Positions 18,703 through 26,704 of a stretch of 39,160 bases of DNA are shown here, piece after piece (position 1 is the first letter of the stretch; every line of letters begins with the position of its first letter). The stretch comes from Myxococcota bacterium (GTDB taxonomy: Bacteria; Myxococcota_A; Polyangia; JAAYKL01), in the NCBI GenBank assembly GCA_030065855.1, contig JASJCT010000056.1, positions 1 through 39,160 on the forward strand, read 5' to 3'. The position numbers were made by a program, and so were the translations under genes. The notes beneath the pieces are model-generated. The model was not told where the DNA came from. It was given only the letters and a program-made list of their open reading frames with translations, and made no database searches.

Positions 18703-20109
18703 ATGATCTATTGCCCCCATTGTAACCGACCGTCTGCGCGAACACAGGGACCGTGTCCCCATTGCAAAGGCGACCTCGCCGATCCCCGCAGGCCGACCGG
18801 GGTAGGCCCGTCACCCATTCCAGAAGATACCGAACCCACGCCCCAGGCACCCATTCCGCCTGATTCAACGTCAGATGTCGGGCCCTCTGTCTCGCCGGTT
18901 CACGCCTCTGGTCTTGAATTGGACGCCCCTGCAACCGCTTCGCCCCTGCCCGGGCAGGTGGGACACGCCCAACCTTCCTCTGGGCTCGATTTGGATGTGG
19001 ATGGGGATTTGGCTTCCCAGTTCATGGACATGCCCGGGCCTGCCAGTAGCGCAACCGATGAACTCCATGTGCGAGAAATGGCCGGGTTCGGCCCGCCAGG
19101 GAACGGGGTCGTCGGCACGGTCAAGTACTGGTTCCGCGTGCGCAAGCGCTTGGCTGAGCTGAAAAAACAGTTGCAAGAGGCCGAGCAGGAAGGGCAAACC
19201 ACAACGTCAGCGATGCACATCCAGTGTACCGAGCTCGGCCGAAAGGGACATGCCCTTGGCTTAACAGACCCTGTTCTCGATCCATTGATGTCTAAGGCAC
19301 TGCTCGCCGACGCAGAGCTCAAATCTCACGAACGCAGGCGCCTGAGCTTGGCTTCTGAACACCAAGCAACCATGAAACCCATTGAGGCTGAACTCAAGCA
19401 GATCGAAGCTGAAGCCCAGCCCATACGGGAACAGGAGCGCGACGTAATAGAGGAGCTCACCGGCATCCAAACAGACAGAAAGCGGGTCGAAGCCAAATTG
19501 AAACGCGCCCAAATCGAGCTGAGGAACGCAGACGACCTCATTAAAAAACGACGGGACCGTCTGGCCGACCCAAATTTTACACCAGCAGAGCGGCAAAAGC
19601 TTGAGATTGATATCGGCGCCCTAGAGGACAGGCGCACCGCGACCATGGGCCAAATCCTTAAAATCGAGGAGTCCCTGGCTGTATTTGCCGAACCCATCGC
19701 AGCTGTTGAGACGCGGCTCGGCGAAATCCGAGGGAGGCTCAGCGAAAAACTGGAGAAAATCAGCGCGCTGACCAACGACTTAAAACGCCTTGCAAAAGAT
19801 TTTTCAAATCTCGACAGTGAAGTAGCGCGACAAGTCGAGAGTGAGACTGAAAAAGTAACAGCCGCATGGACCGCTGTGGGGCAGCAGATTGTGTCCCAGA
19901 ACGTGGACAATCCCGCCCTGGCAGATCTGAAAAAAAGCGCGGCCACTGCCATCTATGCCACTGCAGAAGCCAAAAGGACCATCGCCCTGATCGAACGCGC
20001 GCAGATAAGCTACGACCAAGACGTGGTGGCCCGGGCAAAAAAAATCGCACTCGTCGCAGGCATTGCCGCTGCAGCACTGATCGCTATCGCCATTGGTTTT
20101 GGCTTTTGA
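18703..20109 (+). CDS. Zinc-ribbon, coiled-coil protein with C-terminal membrane anchor
   Basis: I do not recognise a named family. The 468 residues begin with a zinc ribbon (CPHC...CPHC, Cys4/7 and Cys18/21), followed by a Pro- and Ala-rich disordered segment to about 110. A long charged coiled coil fills about 145-440, with heptads such as LKQIEAEAQPIREQERDVIE. A single hydrophobic helix is at the C-terminus (ALVAGIAAAALIAIAIGFGF). Tail-anchored in the inner membrane with the ribbon in the cytoplasm is the simplest topology. It stands alone between divergent and convergent genes. Function is unknown. Confidence 0.75.
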   Translation: MIYCPHCNRPSARTQGPCPHCKGDLADPRRPTGVGPSPIPEDTEPTPQAPIPPDSTSDVGPSVSPVHASGLELDAPATASPLPGQVGHAQPSSGLDLDVDGDLASQFMDMPGPASSATDELHVREMAGFGPPGNGVVGTVKYWFRVRKRLAELKKQLQEAEQEGQTTTSAMHIQCTELGRKGHALGLTDPVLDPLMSKALLADAELKSHERRRLSLASEHQATMKPIEAELKQIEAEAQPIREQERDVIEELTGIQTDRKRVEAKLKRAQIELRNADDLIKKRRDRLADPNFTPAERQKLEIDIGALEDRRTATMGQILKIEESLAVFAEPIAAVETRLGEIRGRLSEKLEKISALTNDLKRLAKDFSNLDSEVARQVESETEKVTAAWTAVGQQIVSQNVDNPALADLKKSAATAIYATAEAKRTIALIERAQISYDQDVVARAKKIALVAGIAAAALIAIAIGFGF

Positions 20110-20123
20110 ACTAAGAAACCCTT

Positions 20124-20501
20124 TCACCAATCTATGCGTTTGATGTCGTGCACGTAATCGAAGTGTTTGTCGTTGCTGAGGATGGGAAGCGCATATTGAG
20201 CTGCCAAGGCTGCAATCCAAATGTCGTTTTCCGGGATTGGCGTTCCGCAGGTTTTAAGTTGTTGCCGAATGTGAGCATAGTGCTTCGATGTCTGGACATC
20301 AAGAGAGAGAAGATAGGATTCTTTTTCAAGGGATTCTAATAAGGATGTCAAAAGAACCTCTTTCGATGAATTTAGCAAGCCGAATCGGTATTCCCCGCAA
20401 ACGATTAAGGGGAGGTGATGCTTGTGGCCACCCATGAGATGTCTCTTGATGCCACTATCACCTGCAAACAAAGCAGAAACGGCGTTCGTATCCAGAATCA
20501 T
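20124..20501 (-). CDS. VapC-like PIN-domain toxin
   Basis: A 125-residue ribonuclease of the PIN fold, the usual VapC length. Acidic metal-binding residues are visible in MILDTNAVSAL (Asp4), CGEYRFGLL (Glu), ENDIWIAALA (Asp) and LSNDKHFD (Asp). The start overlaps the antitoxin stop by four bases (ATGA at 20498-20501), the standard coupling for type II pairs. The target is probably tRNA or rRNA, from family knowledge. Confidence 0.9.
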   Translation of the reverse strand: MILDTNAVSALFAGDSGIKRHLMGGHKHHLPLIVCGEYRFGLLNSSKEVLLTSLLESLEKESYLLSLDVQTSKHYAHIRQQLKTCGTPIPENDIWIAALAAQYALPILSNDKHFDYVHDIKRIDW

Positions 20502-20749
20502 TGCCAGTCATCGACGTCTATTTTTGAAAACGCCTCGTCAATGATGGCCTGCACCTCTGCAATTGAAGACTCAGAGGCCTTGCCAAATACCCGCATCCAA
20601 CCGGGCTGTCCGCTTGCAAGATTGCTTTCCTGGTGTAGTTTTTCTTTTAGCGCTTCAATGAAAAAAGCCTTCATCGTTTGCCCTTTTAGTGACGCACGCG
20701 CTTTGACCTGACGATAAATAGCATCTGACAATTCAACTGTTGTTTTCAT
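20498..20749 (-). CDS. Ribbon-helix-helix antitoxin of the VapC-like toxin
   Basis: An 83-residue protein with an N-terminal ribbon-helix-helix DNA-binding domain (KTTVELSDAIYRQVKARASL, then a helix with TMKAFFIEALKEKL). The C-terminal tail is toxin-binding and has an Asp- and Trp-rich end (VDDWQ). A longer reading frame continues upstream but lacks any family character; ATG at 20749 starts the fold directly. The pair is probably autoregulated through the operator at 20773-20798. Confidence 0.88.
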   Translation of the reverse strand: MKTTVELSDAIYRQVKARASLKGQTMKAFFIEALKEKLHQESNLASGQPGWMRVFGKASESSIAEVQAIIDEAFSKIDVDDWQ

Positions 20750-20772
20750 CGCATCCCATTTCGAATCCAATA

Positions 20773-20798
20773 AAACCATAAAACCATAAATATGGTTT
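20773..20798. promoter_or_regulatory. Probable operator of the toxin-antitoxin pair
   Basis: AAACCATA occurs twice in tandem (20773-20780, 20781-20788). The second copy pairs with TATGGTTT at 20791-20798 to form a perfect palindrome around AA. It lies 24 bases before the antitoxin ATG, where ribbon-helix-helix repressors normally bind. Confidence 0.6.
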
Positions 20799-20876
20799 GT
20801 CAAGATCCAGCATTCTTGGCCAAATGGCTCTTTTTGCAACACACGCCTGGGGAGGCGGGGTTCCCGTGGTCTTTTG

Positions 20877-20895
20877 AACCACAAAAAGTGTGGTT
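20877..20895. repeat. Short perfect hairpin
   Basis: AACCACA-aaaag-TGTGGTT, flanked on both sides by CTTTTGA as a direct repeat. It sits in the 359-base gap between the antitoxin and the Cys-rich lipoprotein. The rest of that gap holds only the operator. Role is unclear. Confidence 0.4.
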
Positions 20896-21108
20896 CTTTT
20901 GATACATTCATGGGTCGAGCAGGAAATTCCTCATTGATTTCAGGCCTAGCATAGACTTGGCATGTTCGCTGCATTGACTGCTCTATCGTTACGTGGCCAC
21001 AAAGAAAATCAAATAAATCCGCGATGATGCGGAAAAGGGATCGGTTCTGCTGAAGCGGCGGGTCCCTTGATCCAAACAGATGTACGCAAGTACGGAAAGG
21101 ACATAACA

Positions 21109-21372
21109 ATGAAACGCTTTACCTCAATCCTTATCGCCCTTTTTGCAATCACCATGGCTGTCTCAGCATGCCACAATACCGAGGACGCAAATGAAAAAAT
21201 CGAAGAATGTCTCGAAGAGGCATACGGTGCAGAAGAAGCTGAAGCGGTTCTTGCGGAATGGGAACTGACCTGCGAAGACGGAGAAGATGACTGCGATGAC
21301 TGTGTTGACTGTGTCATGGATGCCGAGTGCGACGATCTTTTAGACGGCACTTGCGACGAAACATGCGAATAG
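21109..21372 (+). CDS. Small acidic Cys-rich lipoprotein
   Basis: An 87-residue protein with a lipoprotein signal (AVSAC, Cys20). The mature part is very acidic and holds eight further Cys, including CEDGEDDCDDCVDCVMDAEC and CDETCE near the end. Disulfide-bonded or metal-binding folds are both possible. The start ATG at 21109 follows GGAAAGGACATAAC and opens directly onto the signal. No family recognised. It is of interest because the same genome seems to invest in extracytoplasmic thiol/selenol oxidoreductases. Confidence 0.75.
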   Translation: MKRFTSILIALFAITMAVSACHNTEDANEKIEECLEEAYGAEEAEAVLAEWELTCEDGEDDCDDCVDCVMDAECDDLLDGTCDETCE

Positions 21373-21495
21373 CTCCCTGGGCAAAACAAACCCCTCTCCA
21401 TACTTAAATCAACCCTACGCGCAGGTTTGTTTCTTGGTGCTCGGTGAAAATCCGGGCTAGAGTAGCACTACGAGCAATAGGAGAGGAGAGAGACC

Positions 21496-21822
21496 ATGAG
21501 TTGCGATTGCCACGAACCAAAACACGACAGGGAATTCAGGCACCATCACCAGCGTCACGCCCATCGTCGGCATGGGTCCCGATGCCGGTGTCACTGCGAC
21601 TGCGACCGCGGCAGCCACAACAGATGTCGGTGCAGGCGTAGGTGCAGGTGTCAATGCGAGTGCAGTGGCCACAGGGGCCTTGGAGACAGCCACTTTAGGC
21701 GGCGGTTCACCACGCGCGAGGAGCAAATCGACCAATTGCAGGGTTACCTAAAAGACCTGGAAACCGAAGCAACAGCAGTGCGCGAACACATAGAAGCACT
21801 GGAAGAAACCCAAGCTGACTGA
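21496..21822 (+). CDS. His/Cys/Arg-rich small protein with C-terminal coiled coil
   Basis: A 108-residue protein with two unlike halves. Residues 1-62 are dominated by His, Cys and Arg (many CRC and CHC steps, about 12 Cys), so they could bind metal. Residues 68-105 form a charged helix (EEQIDQLQGYLKDLETEATA) like the C-terminal coil of DUF5320-type small proteins. A strong GGAGAGGAGAGAG leader precedes the ATG. No signal peptide, so it is probably cytoplasmic. Function is unknown. Confidence 0.7.
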   Translation: MSCDCHEPKHDREFRHHHQRHAHRRHGSRCRCHCDCDRGSHNRCRCRRRCRCQCECSGHRGLGDSHFRRRFTTREEQIDQLQGYLKDLETEATAVREHIEALEETQAD

Positions 21823-21892
21823 CGGGAAATGGTACAAGGTGTCGGAAACATTAGTTAGTTCCCGTCCCGAAATAGGGTATTTTTGAGCAAAA

Positions 21893-21974
21893 TGTAGCTG
21901 CGGGGTTTATCCCCGCAGATGGAACGACCTAGAATTACATGGTTTTTCACCGTGGGGATAAACCCCACTACAGG
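21893..21974. repeat. Pair of inverted GGGGTTTATCCCC-type repeats
   Basis: CTGCGGGG-tttat-CCCCGCAG (within 21893-21918) and GTGGGG-ataaa-CCCCAC (within 21948-21974) are hairpins of the same family in opposite orientation. TGTAG and CTACA are at the outer edges, so the pair could also fold as one large structure. They lie just upstream of the Nif3-family gene. Confidence 0.7.
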
Positions 21975-22021
21975 ATAAGGTTGAAAACAGGTATTCGGAC
22001 GGACTAGTTAGAGGGAATGAG

Positions 22022-22780
22022 ATGGTAAAACGAGATGTACTCGTCAAGTACTTAAACGAGCGATTGAATATCGAACATATCGACGATGCCTCAGCCAACG
22101 GGTTGCAAGTCCAGGGGGTCGATCAGGTGCGACGCGTGGGCTTGGCAACCGATGCGGCCCTTGCCGTGTATCGCCGTGCAGCAGATCTGGGCTGTGAACT
22201 GATCATCGCGCACCACGGTATCATTTGGGGAGGTGGGATTCGCGCCGTAACAGGCCGCACCTATGAGCATATCCGGTTTCTGGTGGAGACGGGTATTGGT
22301 TTGTACGCGGCCCATCTCCCCCTAGATGCCCATCCAGAATTGGGCAACAACGCTGGGTTGGCACAAATGGTCTCACTTGAATCACCAGAGCCCTTTGGAC
22401 GCTATCACGGGGTAACCCTCGGGGTTGCCGGTCGCTTGCCCCAACCACTGGGCATCGACGCGCTGGCCCAGGTGTGGCAGAGGACAATTAAGGCCGTGCC
22501 TCTCACCCTTCCGTTTGGCCCGGAAGCGATTGGCACCGTGGCAATTGTCTCTGGCGGGGGGTCGGGCACGTTGCCGGAAGCCATAGAGCTGGGGATGGAC
22601 TGCCTGGTAACAGGAGAAGGAAAACACGAAGATCACCACCTCGCCCTCGAAGGGCATATCAACGTCCTCTACCTCGGGCACTACCAATCCGAGACCGTCG
22701 GTGTCCGCGCTGTCGGCCGGGAACTGGAAGAGCGCTTCGGCATCGAAGCCGTCTTTATCGACGAACCGACCCGCGTTTAG
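22022..22780 (+). CDS. Nif3-like dinuclear metal centre protein
   Basis: A member of the NIF3/YbgI family, 252 residues. Metal-ligand segments are all present: IIAHHGIIWGG (His64, His65), YAAHLPLDAHPELGNN, and near the C-terminus GHYQSETVGVRAVGREL. These proteins form toroidal hexamers with two metals per subunit; the cellular role is unsettled (proposed GTP cyclohydrolase-I-type hydrolase). The start has GAGGGAATGAG before the ATG. A TPR protein follows 36 bases downstream, probably co-transcribed. Confidence 0.93.
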   Translation: MVKRDVLVKYLNERLNIEHIDDASANGLQVQGVDQVRRVGLATDAALAVYRRAADLGCELIIAHHGIIWGGGIRAVTGRTYEHIRFLVETGIGLYAAHLPLDAHPELGNNAGLAQMVSLESPEPFGRYHGVTLGVAGRLPQPLGIDALAQVWQRTIKAVPLTLPFGPEAIGTVAIVSGGGSGTLPEAIELGMDCLVTGEGKHEDHHLALEGHINVLYLGHYQSETVGVRAVGRELEERFGIEAVFIDEPTRV

Positions 22781-22816
22781 GGAGCGTTCCTAACTGCCAT
22801 TACAAGAGGCGCGTTT

Positions 22817-23782
22817 GTGGACCGATCAGTAAAAATTGCCTTGACGCGAAGCCTGCGGCAAGCCTTGCAACGCAAAAATACCCGCGAGGCAGAGAGGATA
22901 CTCGACCGCCTGAAAATAGAAGACCCCGTCTCGGTAGAGACGTGCGGATTCGAGTTCGAAATCCTCTTGGCATCCCAGCAATGGGACCGGGCACAGCGGT
23001 TTAGCGAACAGGCGTTACAGCGGTTCCCCACCTCGGCCCGCGTCCGTTTCCTCGCCGGTAAATTGGCCTATCGACAAAAAAATTATAAGGCAGCGCTGCA
23101 GCATTTCGAAGAGAGCAAGCGGTTATATCCCCATTGGCGGTCAAACCACTGGTTGGCCAGGACCCTGACCCAGCTCGGACACCTGGACGCTGCGGAACCG
23201 ATACTTCTAGACATCGCACCGAATCATCCCCACTGTCGCTCGGATTTGGCGTGGCTCTACGAACGGAAAAAGGATTACGACCGCGCACTCGAACAGGTGA
23301 CCGCCTACTTGAAGGTATATCCGAACCACGAACGCATCAAGGAACAAGAAGCGCGGCTCAGGGCGCACCAAATGGATACAGCAGACGTCATTGGCGAAGT
23401 CGACATGCTGTCGGATTTGGATCAGGAAATCCCAGAGGCCATATTGCCCCAATACATCGAGGGGCTGCTCACAACCGGCAAAGGCAAGCTCGCCAGATCG
23501 TTTGTCCAGTCGAAAAAAGATTCCCTATCCGAGCGCGTGCTCGCACAGCTCGCGTGGATCTGCTTTCGCTTACACGCCCACGACATGGCCTTTGAGCTAT
23601 TTCTCTTGGCCCTGACCGAAAACTTCACCAATGTGAAATTCCTGACGAGCCTCGAGAAAACAGCGGCCCTGCTCGGACGAACTGATGAGTTGGTAGACGC
23701 ATACGAGCGCTACGCCCCGGATCAAAAGAACCTGTACGGCCGCATCAAAAACCTGCAGCGTCTGATCCAATCAAAGGGATAA
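22817..23782 (+). CDS. TPR-repeat protein
   Basis: A 321-residue helical protein with a start codon GTG preceded by AAGAGGCG. At least five tetratricopeptide-like repeats can be seen, for example ASQQWDRAQRFSEQALQRFP, RQKNYKAALQHFEESKRLYP, TLTQLGHLDAAEPILLDIAP and ERKKDYDRALEQVTAYLKVY. No signal peptide or membrane segment, so it is probably a cytoplasmic scaffold. The partner is unknown. It lies in the same direction between Nif3 and YjbQ. Confidence 0.85.
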   Translation: MDRSVKIALTRSLRQALQRKNTREAERILDRLKIEDPVSVETCGFEFEILLASQQWDRAQRFSEQALQRFPTSARVRFLAGKLAYRQKNYKAALQHFEESKRLYPHWRSNHWLARTLTQLGHLDAAEPILLDIAPNHPHCRSDLAWLYERKKDYDRALEQVTAYLKVYPNHERIKEQEARLRAHQMDTADVIGEVDMLSDLDQEIPEAILPQYIEGLLTTGKGKLARSFVQSKKDSLSERVLAQLAWICFRLHAHDMAFELFLLALTENFTNVKFLTSLEKTAALLGRTDELVDAYERYAPDQKNLYGRIKNLQRLIQSKG

Positions 23783-23891
23783 TTGGCGCTAAATCGCGGT
23801 TGAAACGCCGCCCCACAACGGTATGATGCAGAAACGTCGCATCGCGAATAATCTCATAGGAACCGTTTGACCAGAAAAGAGAGGTGAGGAC

Positions 23892-24311
23892 ATGAAATCC
23901 CATCGAGAGGAACTCTGGTTCGAGACGCGCGAACGGAGAGAGTACATCAATATCACGGACAAGGTGGCACAGGCCGTGCGGAAAAGCGGCGTTCAACAGG
24001 GCCTTTGCCTGGTGAACGCCATGCACATCACGGCCAGCGTGTACATCAACGATGACGAATCCGGACTGTTGCGGGACTACGACGACTGGTTGGAACGGCT
24101 CGCTCCCCACGCGCCCACCAGTCAGTACCGCCATAACCGCACTGGAGAGGACAATGGCGATGCCCACCTCAAGCGACAGATCATGGGTCGCCAGGTGGTC
24201 GTGGCCATTACTGACGGGGCACTGGATCTTGGGCCGTGGGAGCAGGTTTTCTATGCCGAATTTGATGGGCGCCGGCGCAAGCGCGCCCTGGTGAAAATCA
24301 TCGGCGAATAG
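23892..24311 (+). CDS. yjbQ: YjbQ family protein (UPF0047)
   Basis: A 139-residue, full-length member of the UPF0047/YjbQ family. Signatures are [39 protein letters not shown] and [18 protein letters not shown], with the conserved His residues that cluster in the known trimer. Family members show weak thiamine-phosphate synthase activity; the true role is not settled. The start is ATG after GAGAGGTGAGGAC. It runs convergently into the lipoprotein gene, with two bases between the stops. Confidence 0.93.
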   Translation: MKSHREELWFETRERREYINITDKVAQAVRKSGVQQGLCLVNAMHITASVYINDDESGLLRDYDDWLERLAPHAPTSQYRHNRTGEDNGDAHLKRQIMGRQVVVAITDGALDLGPWEQVFYAEFDGRRRKRALVKIIGE

Positions 24312-24313
24312 GG

Positions 24314-24694
24314 CTATTTAACGATAACGCGAATATCGTCGACGTGGGATCCTTCGATGATAACGCGCAGCCGGGTCTCTCCAGGCGATATGCCGATAAG
24401 CGCGAACTCGCGTCGCTTTTGCCCGGCAACCACCCGAAAGACATCTGAGTTTTCCGATTGGAGCTCGACCTTATCCCGCTTTCCATAGGGTTCTGAGTTG
24501 CCGCTCTTGGGCGTTGCCTCGACCATGATGCCGATGCCAGCACCGATCTCGATGCGATCTGAGACGAGGCTGATGGCTGAGGGGGGATGGGATAGCTCGG
24601 TAAACGCGAGGTGTTTGTATTCTGGATTGCAGGCCAAGGTCAGCATCAAGGCCGACAACAAAACGCCGATTAAAACAGATGCTGAAATTTTCAT
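24314..24694 (-). CDS. Small lipoprotein with Ig-like fold
   Basis: A 126-residue protein with lipobox LTLAC (Cys22). The mature part is all-beta in pattern and ends with GISPGETRLRVIIEGS, typical of bacterial Ig-like (Big) domains. The ATG overlaps the stop of the preceding lipoprotein gene (24691-24694), so the two are translationally coupled and probably act together. No specific family. Confidence 0.75.
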   Translation of the reverse strand: MKISASVLIGVLLSALMLTLACNPEYKHLAFTELSHPPSAISLVSDRIEIGAGIGIMVEATPKSGNSEPYGKRDKVELQSENSDVFRVVAGQKRREFALIGISPGETRLRVIIEGSHVDDIRVIVK

Positions 24695-25485
24695 CTTGCT
24701 ACCCCAGTCGAGACATCAACTATCCGGTCTTCTCCCGTCCCAGCATCCTCGTCAGGGCCGCTGTCCAAGTCAGTATCTATGCCGCCATCCACATCGCCTG
24801 GGGTGACCTCTATTGGTATCTGTCGAACAATGTTTCCGGTCTGAATGATGAGCTCGGTCGTACCCTCTTTCATCCCTTGCACTCGAATCACGCTCATTCC
24901 CGTGTTCATGGCCAAGGTCGCAATCTCACCCTCAACGATGGTCCAGTCGTATCGCAACACACCGGCCAGGGTCCGGCCGAGACTGTCCTCAACGATCGCT
25001 CTTAACTGAAGAATATCGCCTACTTGCAGTGTAACCCGATTCAAGTCATGGTACTGTGTGATCGATCCAACATCCTTTGTCGCAACAACTGCCAGGCGAG
25101 CCGGTATTTGGCCGAACACGTGAACGATGTCGACAGCCTCGGTGGCGCCGGCCACGGCTAAAAGCGCCGTATACCCCGACCGCTGCATCGACAATGCCCC
25201 TGCCTCCCCTGCGATGTGGTTTCCAGAGCCCTCAATAACCCGCAACGAGGCACCACCGTCGTCGGACTTCCGAATGAACGTCATATCAAACCAGGCGCCG
25301 ACTGCGATGGCACTGGGGAACGCAGGCGGGTTCGCCGTGCCGCCACAGGCCGCATCATGCAGTTCACTCACGCACTCGTAGTAAAAGGTGCCGCGCCCGA
25401 GCTCCCCAGTCTCTCCGTCATCCCCGTCTTCGCCACACGCCCCTATTGTCAGCGCGATCGCGAATAAGCAAATAAGACCTTTCAT
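24691..25485 (-). CDS. Lipoprotein with Ig-like domains and acidic tail
   Basis: A 264-residue protein with lipobox TIGAC (Cys17), followed by an acidic spacer (GEDGDDGETGE). The middle and C-terminal parts are beta-rich, with LNRVTLQVGDILQLRAIVED and MKEGTTELIIQTGNIVRQIP resembling consecutive Big-like domains. The last 35 residues are Asp- and Gly-rich. The start has GGGAGA before the ATG. It forms a two-gene unit with the next lipoprotein through a four-base overlap. A surface-exposed role is inferred. Confidence 0.75.
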   Translation of the reverse strand: MKGLICLFAIALTIGACGEDGDDGETGELGRGTFYYECVSELHDAACGGTANPPAFPSAIAVGAWFDMTFIRKSDDGGASLRVIEGSGNHIAGEAGALSMQRSGYTALLAVAGATEAVDIVHVFGQIPARLAVVATKDVGSITQYHDLNRVTLQVGDILQLRAIVEDSLGRTLAGVLRYDWTIVEGEIATLAMNTGMSVIRVQGMKEGTTELIIQTGNIVRQIPIEVTPGDVDGGIDTDLDSGPDEDAGTGEDRIVDVSTGVAR

Positions 25486-25726
25486 TGCTATCTCCCAACA
25501 TCATTACAATAATGGTGTAATTGCAAGGACTGTGCCGAGTGGGATTGATATTTCTGCTGTGACGCCTGTCTCGTCTCTAACCTATCGAAAATAATATCTT
25601 TTATTTGAAATGGAGTCGATATAATAACAGATGTATGGGTTCAAATTTAGGGGTAGGTCATGGAATTTTACTGTGTCGTTCTTGCGACATCCAACCAGGA
25701 CAAAGGGGAGGAAATGCCCGGTATTC

Positions 25727-26035
25727 CTAACAGCAGGCCCCGGCGGCGCGTTGGGTGGGTATGATGCTGAATCCAGACCCCATCCACCGGCTGGTTTGGA
25801 AGTCTATCACCACACCACCGAGCTCTGAGAGTAGGCTTTTGTCGATGACAACCTCAAATCCTTGGTCTTTGTAAATCTCGTCCTCGTTCGCGGGCTCATC
25901 CAGAGCCATACCCAAACTGGGTCCACCTCAACCGTGGCCCGCCACGTAGACGCGGAGCACCTTGCCCGGTCCAGGCGCTTTTTCTGCGAGCACCCGTTTT
26001 ATTTCTGTTCTGGCCTCGTCGGTAATCTGTATCAT
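25727..26035 (-). CDS. HesB/IscA-like protein, predicted selenoprotein
   Basis: Reading TGA at 25928-25930 as Sec gives a single 102-residue protein starting at 26035 (AGGAGG ahead of the ATG). It reads MIQITDEARTEIKRVLAEKA, then VYVAGHG-U-GGPSLGMALDEP, then KSLLSELGGVVIDFQ, and ends AAGACC. The fold is that of A-type iron-sulfur carriers, whose three cysteines bind iron or the cluster. Sec36 stands at the first of them; the last two residues are Cys101 and Cys102. HesB-like selenoproteins with G-U-G-G-P are an established bacterial family, so this is the safest Sec call in the window and supports Sec decoding in this genome. Confidence 0.9.
25893..25922 (-). promoter_or_regulatory. Candidate SECIS hairpins of the HesB-like gene
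   Basis: Two adjacent stems on the minus strand are possible: ACCCA-GTT-TGGGT (25910-25922), 10 bases after TGA, and GGCTC-TGGAT-GAGCC (25893-25907), 25 bases after TGA. The second falls in the usual bacterial SECIS distance and has G at loop position two. Which is used cannot be told by eye. Confidence 0.45.
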
Positions 26036-26173
26036 TCGAGCTTCCTCCTGGCTTGTGTAACACGTTAAACGCAAGTGTTTTTCTTTGGGTAATGTTACAA
26101 CGCTCTACAAGCATGAGCCAACCCAATGCTCTATGGTGGCAAAAAAGCCTAATTGGGCATCAAAGACATCGAA

Positions 26174-26704
26174 TCACAGACCCATCTTCTCCGCATACTT
26201 GGCTTTAGCATATTCTGAGCAAAGAAAATGGACGGTAATGCCAACCTCCCTTAACGCATCTTTCCATCCCCACCACTTGCTGTCTGTCGCCTGAAGAATC
26301 TGTGGTTTTTGAGGATGCGCGTTTGCGGTGGCGACAAATTTGCGATCTGAATGGTCGAAATCATTCAACCCTTCATGCCTGGGAAATTCCTTGTATGAAC
26401 TGTTGCTTTTTATAATTTTTACCCTGTCAGAATCGGATAGCCGCCACCGGTTATCGTGAACCCATTTCATGAAACGGTCGCCCACGCCGGGCTGCCCCTT
26501 CATAGAAAGCGCTTGCCGGTATTCATCGAAAATTTCATCCCCGGCATCCATGACCAAACCGCGCGTTCGAATAACGTGCTCTACTGCCTTAACGCAGGCT
26601 AAAACACAGCCAGTCAATTCTTGAGGGATATCGTTCGGAGAGCGGGCAAGATTGGCTGTCATTGGGACATTCGTATCCACCACACATTTGTCGGGCAAGC
26701 TCAT
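26174..26704 (-). CDS. PIN-like nuclease partner of the AAA ATPase
   Basis: A 176-residue protein. Its N-terminus CVVDTNVPMTAN (Asp10) and the acidic segments DEIFDEYRQAL and LNDFDHSDRKFVATANAH fit the PIN fold, with ILQATDSKWW as a probable late strand. Its ATG overlaps the stop of the upstream ATPase gene (26701-26704), so the pair is translationally coupled. ATPase plus nuclease pairs of this kind are common in defence islands; that role is inferred. Confidence 0.72.
   Translation of the reverse strand: MSLPDKCVVDTNVPMTANLARSPNDIPQELTGCVLACVKAVEHVIRTRGLVMDAGDEIFDEYRQALSMKGQPGVGDRFMKWVHDNRWRLSDSDRVKIIKSNSSYKEFPRHEGLNDFDHSDRKFVATANAHPQKPQILQATDSKWWGWKDALREVGITVHFLCSEYAKAKYAEKMGL

Noticed and set aside
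20750..21109. N-terminal extension of the antitoxin reading frame
   Set aside because: It runs across the operator palindrome and shows no protein family; the ribbon-helix-helix begins at the internal ATG.
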